Part shown: positions 1 to 11,698 of the stretch, in pieces
How the letters are laid out: each line of letters starts with the position of its first letter
How positions within the stretch are numbered: the first letter of the stretch is position 1
From: Asterias amurensis
Taxonomy: Eukaryota > Echinodermata > Asteroidea > Forcipulatida > Asteriidae
Direction: 5' to 3'
NCBI RefSeq assembly: GCF_032118995.1
Contig: NC_092656.1
Span: 19,674,965-19,738,964 of the forward strand
DNA: 64,000 nt
Program-made: the position numbers and the translations under genes
Notes under the pieces: model-generated
Databases searched by the model: none
Seen by the model: only the letters and a program-made list of their open reading frames with translations
Told to the model about the DNA's origin: nothing

Positions 1-1902
1 TGAAAAGAATGTCTACTTTTTAATTTAGTTTCCTGTGACGAGATATTTTTCTTGTTTTTCCCAAAGGCTACTGAATAGCAAAGCTGTGATTCAATCCTCA
101 CAGAGATTTTTCTCTGCCTTCAACCGCTCTTCGGATGCATGACTCCATAAAAATTACAAAATCATCTTCTGGCGGCATGGGGAAGAAAGGAAAAATTAGG
201 GCCTCTGAGTCGACCTTTCAATCTTAGGGTTGTTGTAGTGAGGCATAGACATTGACCACCGGGAACGTTATTATTGTTGGAAATTATAAACATCAATTTA
301 GAAGAGTGTTTTGTATTGCTTCTAGTTTATTAATTAAGTGCTGTGTTATTTGGTACAATAATATGAGTTATTTTTGGTCGTTCTTTTGTTGCTCTCTTTA
401 TTGGATTTCAGTCTGCATTCTCGTCATTGTAAAATATTCTATTATTGAAAACCGACCTTTTAGAATATTTAATGCAGTGCATGATTCACAAATAACTAAG
501 AGGATTTTAAAATCTTAGACACACTTTCAATTTTTTCTCTTTTTCCCCCTTTGTTTTGAGTGGAGCTCTAAGACTCTGTTTGTTCATCACTGGTGAAAGC
601 AAAGTACAAACATCCTCTCTTCAATGGAACATTTTCAATTTAAAATATCAATAAAACATCTATCATCAAAAGCTTTTATTGACTATTGATGCAAAATCTT
701 AACAAAATGGACAAGAAATCGGTGTCCAATGCATTCTCTTTTACTTCTTTAACCACTGATTCATCCAGGTTGTACAGAAATGCACAAGCACACGCCAGGT
801 ATCAAATTACTTTAGGTTCCCCTAGATTAGTATGTTTATGAATGACCCAAATCCCTAGGTCTTATTGTCACACACATTATGGTGAGGAATTATCAGCAAA
901 CAGAGAAAAGCAGTGCTGGGAATTAATTTTGCCATCTTATTCTGCTTGCAGAGGTGACATTTGAGTAAGCGTTGGCTCGATTGTATTGTGCAGAAATAAT
1001 CTGAGACCATTCAGCAATGCTATGGAGTTTCATAAGACCAGTATTTCATCAATTTTTTAATATTGGATTTTACAAATGTCATTTTCCTCTTTCAAGTTTA
1101 AACAACCTTTTTATATCCATGCCTTTTGTCCCCAATTTCCTTTGTTAGAAGTGATCTGACTCATGAATATTCACGTAGACTTTTTCTCTCTTGACTCTCT
1201 ATAAATGCTTACATTATTCAAGTGGTGTAGCGTCGGTATTGTTCCGATATTCAAATGGATTAATTTATTTCCTTTCCCTCAACCAGAACCGTATGTTTAG
1301 TGTTGATGCAGGGAGATCTTTGTGTTGAAAATTTAATTGCAAATTGGATGAAGAGTAAGATAAATGAAACAGTCTGATCACAGCAAGCCTTTTGCCAAAC
1401 CATGCCGCCCTTATCCAGAGTCCAATCCCTTGAAATTACATGACTGTTATTTACTTCAGCTACCAGTAACTGCTAGTTTCGCGGATGAATTAGTTCAAAC
1501 AAAAATACCATATTTCTCAAATACTTCACTCGTATGTTTTTTAAGAGTTAACCCATAAATTCTGAATGTGTTCTCATTTAGTTTGTGCTTTTTGATATTG
1601 ATGTTTCGGCAGTTACATCCGCCTTACTAATTATCGTTAACTCCACTTGGATCAAAAGTAATTAATTTTGCTCATGCTTTATGCTTTCTGTGTTCAATTG
1701 ATTTTGTCATTATATATAAAAATATAAAAATATTTTAAACTTGGTGCATGGTGACAGAGTACAGGACATGGCGTAAACCCGGATTTGCACTTTGGAAATT
1801 TAAAAACAGGATTACAAAATCATTCATTTCCAATACATTGTCTAAGTTGTCTAAATTAAGAGAAATTTCTAAGACTGCATTTATGTGTCATCACAGCTAA
1901 AA
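1..1902. other. Non-coding, no clear feature
   Basis: AT-rich single-copy-looking DNA with only short open frames that lack coding character or splice signals. It may be upstream or intronic sequence of FAM219. Confidence 0.6.
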
Positions 1903-2945
1903 CATTGTGGCTAACACAGTTATCATCACAGCTTACACCAAATCTAGCATCTATTACCATGGCTAACACTGCTGTCAGCATGGCTAACACCAGGGCTAAC
2001 ACAGCTATCACCATGGCTAACACCATGGCTAACACAGCTATCACCATGGCTAACACCATAGCTAACACGGCTATCTCAATGGCTAACATAACTCACTCCA
2101 TGGCTAACACTGCTAACACCATGGCTAACACCATAGCTAACATGGCTATCACTATGGCTTACACCATGGCCAACACAGCTTCATGTAACACCAAGGGTAA
2201 CACCAAAGGTAGCGGCTATTACAATGGCTAACAGGGCTGCCAGCATGGCTAACACTATGGCTAACACCATAGCTAGCATGGCTATCACTATAGCTTACAC
2301 CATTGCCAACACAGCTACATGTAACACCAAGGGTAACGTCAAAGGTAGCAGGTATTACAATGGCTAACATGGCTATCACTATGGCTTACACCATGGCCAA
2401 CACAGCTTCATGTAACACCAAGGGTAACACCAAAGGTAGCGGCTATTACAAAGGCTAACAGGGCTGCAAGCATGGCTAACACTATGGCTAACACCATAGC
2501 TAGCATGGCTATCACTATAGCTTACACCATTGCCAACACAGCTACATGTAACACCAAGGGTAACGTCAAAGGTAGCAGGTATTACAATGGCTAACATGGC
2601 TGTCACCATGGCTAACACCATGGCCAACACAGCTACATGTAACACCAAGGGTAACACCAAAGCTAGCAGCTATTACAATGGCTAACATTGCTGTCAGCGT
2701 GGCTAATACTATGTCTAAGACAGCTATCACAATGGCGTGTACATCGCCTACAGCTATCACCATGGCTAACACCATGGCTAACACAGCTATCACCATGGCT
2801 AACACCATGGCTTACAAAGCTATCACCATGGCTAACACCATGGCTTACACAGCTATCACCATGGCTAACACCATGGCTTACACAGCTATCACCATGGCTA
2901 ATAACATGATCTCAATGGCTCATACATGTACCAATTGTACCATGG
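1903..2945. repeat. About 1 kb minisatellite, ATGGCTAACACC-type, with higher-order structure
   Basis: The array consists of 12- to 30-bp variants of ATGGCTAACACC and ATGGCTAACACAGCTATCACC. In the middle a compound unit of about 227 bp, marked by TCATGTAACACCAAGGGTAA at 2181 and 2408, is repeated. The 3' part (2757-2905) is a cleaner 30-bp array. Because most units are multiples of three, open frames exist on both strands; none looks like a real protein. Confidence 0.9.
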
Positions 2946-4375
2946 CAGGTTGATGCAGCTGCACTAGAATCCTAATTAAGAACAACTCTGGCCTAAATCA
3001 CAAAATATACAGACAAACAAACACGTCACAGAAAAATCTGTCAGAAAATCATATATGTGGTGTCTTTATGAGTAACCTTACACTACAGTGCCTTGATTAA
3101 AAAACCTTGCAGTGACAACTCTCTTCCAGAACCTGACCCCTTCCCCAATCGAGCTTCAAACCGGAACTGACCAAGAGCTTATTAGCTTCACTAAGACCTT
3201 AGAATCCATACAGGATCATGTCTAAATGAATCCGTGAAGTGATAAAGATATCACTGACAGTAGAAGGGTGTTTAGGTGCCCCGGGGCAGGACGAGCGTAT
3301 TGGCTTGCACAAGGCTCACGGTTTGGACTTTAATTTATACTCCTCCTTCAAGGTAGAAGAAGAAGGAACAGGGTAAATGCTATTATAACAAATTGGCCGG
3401 AAATGTCCCAAATACTGTCATCCTTTAAAAAGGGATGTGAAACATTTTGTCAGGTACAAAAATGCTAACCGTTATACACTGATGCTGTGGTTGTGTAAAT
3501 CTCTTTTGGGAGGCGTGTTGGCTCTGAAAACAGCTGGTGTAATCTCACTGTTTCGACAATATCTTTTGCTTGACTTTAAAATATTCACATGTTTAGTTTT
3601 TTTCCTGGGTTTTAAAGACTGAATGGTTTTTGCATTTTCGTTTGTTGATAAATCAATAGAAAAAGCGGCATCATTTACGGGCAGGGGCCTTGGCACTTTC
3701 TGCAGGTGTTTTATTGACAGGTAATGTTCTTTTAAGAAGTATGTGCCTGATATGATGTGCATGCCACGTCGACTCAAAAGTTACTCTGTACGTGAAACCT
3801 CATGTGAAGCCTCATGTGAAACCTCATGTGAAACCTCATGTGAAACCTCATGTGAAACCTCATGTGAAGCCTCATGTGAAACCTCATGTGAAACCTCATG
3901 TGAAACCTCATGTGAAACCTCATGTGAAACCTCATGTGAAACCTCATGTGAAACCTCATGTGATTTTTATGGAGTATTGCAGTACTGCCATAAACTGCCT
4001 CTCCTGACAAATTGTCACAATGGGTTTAAGATGCTCTGAACAGTGTGAATCAATTCAGTAGTTGAGGCTTTGCACGGTGTTGGATCGATATAGGGTTTCG
4101 GTTTTCACTATTGCTGAGTGTTTGAAGTATTTAATGTGGGTGCTAAGAGAACCGTATCGGTCTTAACTGCGTGTTAAGAGGGCTCAATTTTATAAAGCTG
4201 TTAAGCAGGTGTTAACGGGGCCAAATTATATAAAGACGTTAAGCAGAATTAATCTTAAACCAAGCATTGTTTGAAGCTTTGCATGGTGTCGATAGATAAG
4301 AAGAAACTATAAATAAATAGTAAACTTGCGGGTACAACCATGTGTAAATCTTTTTGTGTGAGTGTTGGTTCTTTA
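2946..4375. other. Non-coding, apart from the 12-bp array
   Basis: No exon-like sequence. Around 4150-4260 there are short GTTAAGCAGGTGTTAA-type repeats related to the GGGCCC element ends. Confidence 0.55.
3791..3961. repeat. 12-bp tandem array, about 14 copies
   Basis: The unit is CATGTGAAACCT, with a G variant (GAAGCCT) in copies 1-2 and 7. It is nearly uniform, so it is young or homogenised. All three frames are open because the unit is 12 bp. Confidence 0.95.
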
Positions 4376-4762
4376 AAAAGGCAGTGGACACTATTGGTAA
4401 TTACTCAAAATATTTATTAGCATAAAACCTTTCTTGGTGACAAGTAATGGGGAGAGGTTGGTGGTATAAAACACTGTGAGAAACAGCTCCCTCTGAAGTG
4501 CCATAGTTTTCGAGAAAGAAGTAATTTTCCACGAATTTGATTTCGAGACCTCAAGTTTAGAACTTGAGGTCTCGAAATCAACCATCTTAACGCATACAAC
4601 TTTGTGTGACAAGGGTGTTTTCTTCTTTCATTATTATCTCGCAACTTTGATGACCGATTGAGCTCAAATTTTTACAGGTTAGTTATTTTATGCATATGTT
4701 GAGATACACCCAGTGAGAAGACTGTTCTTTGACTATTACCAGTAGTGTCCCCTGCCTTTAAA
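4376..4762 (+). mobile_element. Family A inverted-repeat element (non-autonomous), copy 1
   Basis: The ends are AAAGGCAGTGGACACTATTG and its reverse complement. There is a central hairpin at 4539-4579, with 19-bp arms around TAG reading GATTTCGAGACCTCAAGTT. There is no coding capacity. The right end abuts a family B element that shares the bases TTTAAAG. Confidence 0.85.
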
Positions 4763-5121
4763 GCCACTGGACCCTTTCGGTACAGAAAAAAAAAGAAAAA
4801 TTCACAGATTTACAAATAACTTGAAGGGTTTACAGAAGGTAATGGTGAAAGACTTCTCTTGAAATATTAGTCCATGAAATGCTTTACTTTTTGAGAAAAC
4901 AGTAAAACAATATCAATTCTCGCTACGGATTTATTTTAAACACATGTCATGACACGGCGAAACGCGCGGATACAAGGGTGGGTTTTCTCGTTATTTTCTC
5001 CCGACTCCGATGACCGATTGAGCCTAAATTTTCACAGGTTTGTTATTTCATATAGAAGTTGTGATACACGAAGTGTGGGCCTTGGACAATACTGTTTACC
5101 GAAAGGGTCCAATGGCTTTAA
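4759..5121 (-). mobile_element. Family B inverted-repeat element, copy 1
   Basis: It begins TTTAAAGCCACTGGACCCTT and ends GGGTCCAATGGCTTTAA. The segment 5008-5078 (GATGACCGATTGAGCCTAAA) is homologous to the same part of family A. Confidence 0.85.
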
Positions 5122-7972
5122 CCAATTTCTTTACCCATTTCTTTGCTTAACCAATTTCTTTGCTATTAAAGCAAAGCTGCGAACCAGGGGCAACAATTGA
5201 AACTGTATGAAATTTGACTGAGCAAAATTATTTTAAGCTGAGCTGCTTTTTGTGCTTAAGCAGCTCTATGAAATTAAGCTCTAAACAATGAAAGCTCAGG
5301 CCTGTATGCTTCATTTTTGAAAGGGCAAGGGCACCAAGTCATTTTCTCCTTGGTAAAGGGCACCCTATGAGGGGATTGTAAATTTCCACTGGAGCATTTC
5401 AAGGGCACCAAGGCAATGACCAGGGGCAACGGAGGCAATCGCCTTCGTTGCCTCCGTGAAGTATCAGACCTGAAAGCTTTTTTATGAATCTTTAAAATAA
5501 AAGTTCTCATGTCAAGTCGCCTCCTCCTTGGTGTGCATTGACCTAAATCCTCTGAATAAAGAGAATCAAAAAAGAGTCTCCAGAAAGAATCTTAAGAAAA
5601 GAATCTCAAGACAGCTCTATCGTGATAAAAAACGCACCCAATAAAAGTTGTTTTTTTAATAATGAATCTAGCACAGCCTCAATATGAAACTCTGAAGTCT
5701 GCCTTAGGGTACGTTCCAGATCCTTATGTCAATGCTTATCAGAAAACCATCTCAGAAATTATCAAAACAGTCGCAAGTTTCCCGACCCTCTTTCATTCCC
5801 CTTTCCCTCTTCCTGCCCCCCTCTCCTCGGTCAGAAATGTGGCGTGAAAATCCAATTAACACGGACGTTATTTTGATATACGGATGGTTTAATTGGAGTG
5901 ACGCAGTTTGTGCCCACTCATTTCCCCTACTGCACACGCTCATGTTTACCGGACTTGATTATGCCTGGCTGCCTTCAGACAGACATTAACATTTAGACTG
6001 TAAATATTCATTATAATAGTGCGGCGTGCTTGTGACTATTTAGACCTCTAAACTGTGATATATATTTTCTCCTTCAATGACAATGTTAATATGGGATTGC
6101 GAAGGGTTCTAGTTTTCTGTTTTTTGCCCAAACATCAAAACTTAGTGCAAAGAGAAACCCTCAACAGGCACACATGCCCACTAAATGGGGACCCTTGATC
6201 ACCCAACAGAAAACGCTTTATTGTTTGTAAATTCCCCCAAATTAAAAAAATGATGTTTCAGCGGCTTGTTGTGTTATTTTATGGTTGAATCAATTCACTA
6301 CCAAATTATTTTATTATGTAGAAGTTTCAGTTTTGTTTTGTTTTATTAGGGTTAACATTATTTCTGATTTAATACGATGCCTTTGTCTTTATTGATTTAT
6401 ATGAACAACTTTTCATGTTCAAGAGGAAATTGTGAAACTGTCATAGCTCAAGTAAAACATACTTGACATTGCTACTTGGAAAAAAAGGCAGAAACGATTG
6501 ATAAAAATATATGTCAGGAAAAGTAGAATTAATGTGCAATTATTCTTTGAAAGCTACTAGGATAGCCACAATAACATGAATTCGGTCGGTTCAAGAAAAA
6601 CCATCTGGAGGATTCGATAGGATTTTCTTGGGTCTCTTTCCGTTGAATTTGTTCTCTAAATTAAAGCACTTTTGGGGATCGTACTGTTTATCTCAACATT
6701 GGTTTGGGACTGGTTTTCTGCTGAGGGAGTCGCAAGAAAGTTTCTTGAATGTGTATATTAAATAAAATTACCAATGCTATTCCTTATCTGTCTGGTGTTA
6801 AAAATTGAGAAAACAAAAATTCTTTCCACAAGACGTTTGAAAGGCTGCCATCTCCTTATGAACCGAGGAAACAATCCAGGATCATGAATTTGTTTAAGGT
6901 CCCCAGTTGTTCAACAACCACAAGGGGAATCTGGGTAATGAAAGCGTTTTTGGCGGCAACAAAGTACGCAATTTTCTTCCTGCCTCGGGGCGAATGGCCT
7001 ATTTGTTCTTGGTCAGTTAAGTGCACTTAATACCGCTAGTGGATTGCATGAGTGTGTTAGTCTTGTTTTTGTAGACTAAGTTCTATCTGCTCTCTCTCTG
7101 ATATGTAGGTTAACGGGATGTTGTTCTGTAATGCTACAATTTACTTTTCCAATTTCTGTCTGTGTGTGTGTTTGCAATTGTATATGGTATTTTTTTTACA
7201 TTTATAAATATATTGTTGTTGAGAGGGCATTGACTATCATCACAATCTTGTTTGCGCTACTTTGGGTGTCATTGCTCTCGTAAATACAGTCTAGTGTTCA
7301 TTTTAAGCACTGCAGTGTTTCTTACTAACCCATTGACTTCCTAAATAGTGAGCGTAGCACAGTCACCGCGTGTGACGTGCATGCAAGTTGGTCAATAGAC
7401 ACCGATACTTCAGGAGCGTGTACATTCTAAAAACGACTTGGAAAAGTATTTTAACAACATTTGATACATGTTTCGTACTTCAACCTCTTCATCTCCTCCA
7501 CCTTCTCTCTTACATTCCTTAGTACCTCTCAAAGTTAGGGCTTAGACGACACAACATTTGATGTATCTTTTTGCCAGTCACATCCGAGCGTGCCTCAAAC
7601 ACGACGTTGGCAATCATACATGTAGCAAGCTGATGTTTACAGCATAATTGCAAATGGGCTTTTTAGAGTTGTCACAATATTTCATGAGGTCCCACGACAT
7701 TTCCTAGGAAAGAATCTGTACAAGACGCTATAGTGCCTATTAGATTACCCGAGGGATGATGCAGAAGTAGACCGCTGGTTGGTTTCTTGCTGCTCTACAT
7801 TTTCTATCAACTTCTTAGGTAGGAAAAAAAAAAACATATTTAACCAAATTTAGTTTTTGAGCATGAGCAGCCGACTCTCCCTGATTCTGCAGAAAGTTCC
7901 CTGAAAATAAACCAATCTTTTCATGTTCTGATGAACAAATTTGTCAATCTCCCTGATTATGAAAACTTCCCC
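5122..7972. other. Non-coding with repeat fragments
   Basis: 5200-5285 is an end of the GGGCCC-type element (GTGCTTAAGCAGCTCTATGA). 5320-5450 has GGGCACCAAGGCAATGACCA, which recurs near 31860. The rest shows nothing I can name. Confidence 0.55.
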
Positions 7973-8405
7973 CTTAAAGGATTCGGGTACTTTTTCAAAA
8001 TGTCCACAGATTTACATTAAACTTACAGGGTTTGAAGACAATGATAGTGGAAAGCTTCCCTTCAAATATAACTAACTAAGGTTGTGTAGTTTTTGAGAAA
8101 TGAGTAAAACAAGTCACAAAATAGTTTTGGTCTCATGAGACCAAAATTATTTTAGCATGTCAAATCCCCTTACCCAGTTATGATATTATACCAAAACCAT
8201 AGCATAACTGGTTAATACCTTTTTACATGCTAAAACTGAGACGAAAATTATTACTTTTACTCATTTTTCAAAAAGTACAGCACCTCAGTAATTAAAATAT
8301 CAAGGGATGCGTTCTACTATCATAATCTTCAAACTGTGTAAGTTTAATGTAAATTTGTGGACATTGTGTTTTTTTGTAAGAAAAAGTACATATATACCCT
8401 TTAAT
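7973..8405. mobile_element. Family E palindromic element
   Basis: Ends near CCCTTAAAGGATTCGGGTAC and ATATACCCTTTAATG mark the borders. The two halves are largely inverted copies, including TCTCATGAGACC and the paired AGCATG segments. Terminal bases resemble families A to D. No ORF of interest. Confidence 0.7.
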
Positions 8406-9443
8406 GTTGAATGTAATTCATAAATATCTCCGTGATTGTTGTCTGAGAACTCCCTGATTGCAAGATGCAAGCTCTGCAATAGAGGGACATGATCATAACA
8501 AAGTTCCAGAGATTGTAAACAGAGACTAAATAAATCTGTGTGTGGGAGCATTTTTAATCAATGATGGAAATCTGTGTTGGAAACTGTGTAAATGTTTTGA
8601 AATTGCAAGTCTGTGGTGGAGAATGGTTTTAAAATCGACTTCTTATTAGGCGTGTGCAGTCAGCAAACGATGTGATTTAGGGATTTATTTTCCTCATCAA
8701 TTATTTATCTTCACGTTGAAGCTCTGATGGAACCTCGCAAATGCATAATTTATGAGTTAGGAAATCCGATTAGACATCACATGCAACTGAACTAATGTTT
8801 TCTTTTTAAAAATTGTGTGTGGTTTTGTTAAGAAATAGCACAGCTTCAAGTAGAAAAGATATGAATTATTTTGTTTGCCTGATAGACATTTAAACATGAT
8901 TATAACTTGACGGATTATAAGATTTAATCCTAGAGACCTTGTCTTCTTTATTGGTAATCCTCCCTCGGGAATCCTTCCTAGATGGTCATTCCTTCAGGAT
9001 GTTTTTTTTTTCCATATCGCTAACTTTTATCTTCCTTTTTATTCTCTGTTCCTTGTGACATCTCATCTTCTGTTTTTCATATGGTCATCTCCCCTCTGCC
9101 CTCGTCCCATCTTAGATGTCGAACGATTCCATGATTAATCTTTCTTTAGATATCAAATAAGATTTTGCCTCAATTGTACATCAGTATTTCACCTTAGGTT
9201 CTAGGAATGCATTGCATGCGAGTGCGGGCCTATCACCTCAAGTCCCGAGCGCTCTCCTTCCCCCGAAGCTATAAAGACACATAAAAGATGAAAGATTGTC
9301 CCTTTCTTATTTCTGTCTCCGGATTTGAGTGAATATTTCCCAGGGGTTTCATGGGTAATAGAGTCCCCAAAGCTGTGACATTTGACATTTTGCTCGGAGT
9401 GGACGAGTGGCCTGAACCAGAACCACAGACGCTGATTTTTCTG

Positions 9444-9835
9444 TAAAGGCAGTGGACACTATTGGTAATTACTCAAAATAATTATCAGCATAAAACTTTA
9501 CTTGGTAACGAGTTATGGGGAGAGGTTCATGGTAATAAACATTGTAAGAAACGACTCCCTCTGAAGTGACTAATTTTTGAGAAAGAAGTAATTTTCCACG
9601 AATTTGATTTTGAGGCCTCAAGTTTAATAGAGTTTGAGGTCACGAAATCAAGCATCTGAAAGCACACAACTTCTTGTGACAAGGGTGTTTCTTTCTTTCA
9701 TAGTTATCTCGCAACTCCGATGACCAATCAAGCTCAAATTTCCACAGGTTTGTTATTTTATGCATATATATGTTGAGATACATCAAGTGAGAAGACTGGT
9801 CTTTGACAATTACCAATAGTGTCCACTGTCTTTAA
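9444..9835 (+). mobile_element. Family A element, copy 2, followed by a SINE 3' end
   Basis: Both family A ends are present (AAAGGCAGTGGACACTATTG and CCAATAGTGTCCACTGTC). Immediately after it, 9835-9920, lies the GGCCCAGTGACCAGGGGTAG...TATTATTATT tail of the tRNA-derived SINE. Confidence 0.85.
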
Positions 9836-10239
9836 GGCCCAGTGACCAGGGGTAGTGGAAGCGCTTTGAGACATGGCGTATAAAGCACTATATAAAAACT
9901 GAGTATTATAATTATTATTATTGAGTTTTCAGTCCACTCTATATCCGTCCAGCAGGACATTGAACTTACAGACTTAATCTCCCGCCGTCTTCAAATTGTC
10001 ACCCTTCAAATGTTCGCACAAGCAATTTCTACGAGTTTACAAACTTTGGGAAATGAGATTGTGTTCCGCAGAGTGGTTTTAATCCTATTGAAGGTATTAG
10101 TGACGTACATACAGTCAATTATACCTAACCCCTGGGAAAACAGTCTACTTCAGGGTTGCTTTTTAGCTTTTAGAAGATACAGAATTTATGTAATATTGAC
10201 TTAGGCTTCTTTCTAAACACATCAAATTATTTTGTCACT

Positions 10240-10615
10240 TTAAAGGCAGTGGACACTATTGGTAGTTACTCAAAATAATTATTAGCATAAAACCATTCTT
10301 GGTGACAAGTAATGGGGAGAGGTTGGTGGTATAAAACATTGTGAGAAACAGCTCCCTCTGAAGTGCCATAGTTTTGGAGAAAGAAGTAGTTTTCCTCGAA
10401 TTTGATTCCGAGACCTCGGAATCAACCATCTAAATTGCACACAACTTCGTGTGACAAGGGTGTTTTCTTCTTTCATTATTATCTCGCAACTTTGATGACC
10501 GATTGAGCTCAAATTTTCACAGGTTTGTTATTTTATGCATATGTTGAGATACACCACCTGTGACCTGTCTACAGGCTAGTCTTTGACAATTACCAAAAGT
10601 GTCCACTGCCCTCAA
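10240..10615 (+). mobile_element. Family A element, copy 3
   Basis: It starts at TTAAAGGCAGTGGACACTAT and ends near GTGTCCACTGCCCTCAA. The central hairpin is shortened to GAGACCTCGGAATC, so one arm has been lost. Confidence 0.85.
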
Positions 10616-11376
10616 ACATTTCTTACTAATTTATTTCCCTTGATTGCATTTGTTTTGTTTCCTGGAACAGTTTTTTGTTTTAATGTAATCAGAAAAAGTG
10701 TCCCATTTGCAAATTGTAATTTCTAGAGCCACTGGACCACTTTGCTTGACTGGTAGCCTGAAGAGGCAGTGGCTACACCAGCAAATTTAATAGATGTAAA
10801 ATAAAGAGTTGTGACTCATTTTTACTCAAATAATGCAAGAGAACAATTTTGCCTCGCAAAGTTGGGGGCCAATAAGATGAAATGAAAACATTTTCCGCTT
10901 TAAAGTTGTGATTGTTGACCAGCTGCAAGCTCAGTTAAACTAGGGGTCGGTTCTAGTTACGCTAATTCAATCTCATCTGCTATTGATTGTTGGGAAGTGA
11001 ACTTGCCAGATCTTTACCCAGCGGTGAAAATCAATTGCGGCTCCTTTGCTTTTCTACGTAAGTTCTTCTCCCCATTTTTTTTTTGGGGGGGGATGTAAAG
11101 AAACAACATATCACACAGGCATCATCCCTGATTTGCTGTTTATTTGGATACTTTCAAAATCCCAATGGTTATGTTTTTGTTAAAATGTCAAAATTGCAAA
11201 TCGTTTATAAAATCTACTAAGAAACGTTCATATAGAAAATTAGTGTCTGTAATATTTTGCTCCATTGTGAAATAGGGTATGATCTATACGAGCTGCAGAC
11301 TCTCCCTGATTCTGCAGAAAGTTCCCTGAACATACCATAACCAATCTTTCCATGTTCTGCTGTTGATTTCACAACA

Positions 11377-11545
11377 CTCTTCCTAACTTAGGATTAATCT
11401 TATGACTTAGGACGAGTCCCAACCCTGCACTGTAGCATGCAGACCTTAAGATTAATCCTAAGTTAGAACGAGTAAGTTAGGACGAGTTACTCGTCCTAAC
11501 CGAGTTACTCGTCCTAACCCCTCGTCCTAACTCGAGATAAGACGA
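11377..11545. repeat. Inverted repeat with TTAGGACGAGTAACTCGTCC blocks
   Basis: Several copies of TTAGGACGAGT and its reverse complement form overlapping hairpins. The same family occurs at 35505-35620 and 57737-57857. It lies about 100 bp before the FAM219 exon at 11653. Confidence 0.75.
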
Positions 11546-11652
11546 GTGAAATCGATGGCTGGAAAAATAAAATAAAAAATAAAAAATCTATCTTCATCAT
11601 ACATGACTCCATTCGCTCATTGTATTATTTGTGATTTTTGTTTGCTTCACAG

Positions 11653-11698
11653 TGAAGATGAATTTGATATCGTAGCCCTGTCTTCTGCTCCATCACAG
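11653..11698 (+). CDS. FAM219: FAM219 penultimate coding exon (46 nt)
   Basis: The acceptor is ...TTTGCTTCACAG and the donor is CAG|GTAAGT, both near consensus. The exon uses the last base of a split codon and then 15 full codons, EDEFDIVALSSAPSQ. It ends in phase 0, which matches the start of the final exon at 24572. The similarity to the family is short, so this exon is less certain than the last one. Confidence 0.68.

Larger units (their letters stand above)
8406..11376. other. Non-coding, apart from two family A copies and a SINE end
   Basis: No exon that fits FAM219 was found. A short stretch with a GTAAGT donor at 11056 is discussed under rejected items. Confidence 0.5.

Noticed and set aside
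1856..2953. Several open frames in the ATGGCTAACACC array, both strands
   Set aside because: They are low-complexity translations of a tandem repeat with units divisible by three, without start context, splice signals or similarity.
3791..3961. CRISPR-like regular repeat
   Set aside because: There are no spacers; it is a simple tandem array in a eukaryotic genome. The same holds for the 40-bp array at 35811.
3743..4039. Overlapping frames through the 12-bp array
   Set aside because: All three plus frames and one minus frame are open through a 12-bp repeat, so openness carries no information.
10999..11056. Possible FAM219 exon ending at a GTAAGT donor
   Set aside because: The phase would fit the exon at 11653, but the residues (SLPSGENQLRLLCFS) do not resemble the conserved FAM219 segment expected there.
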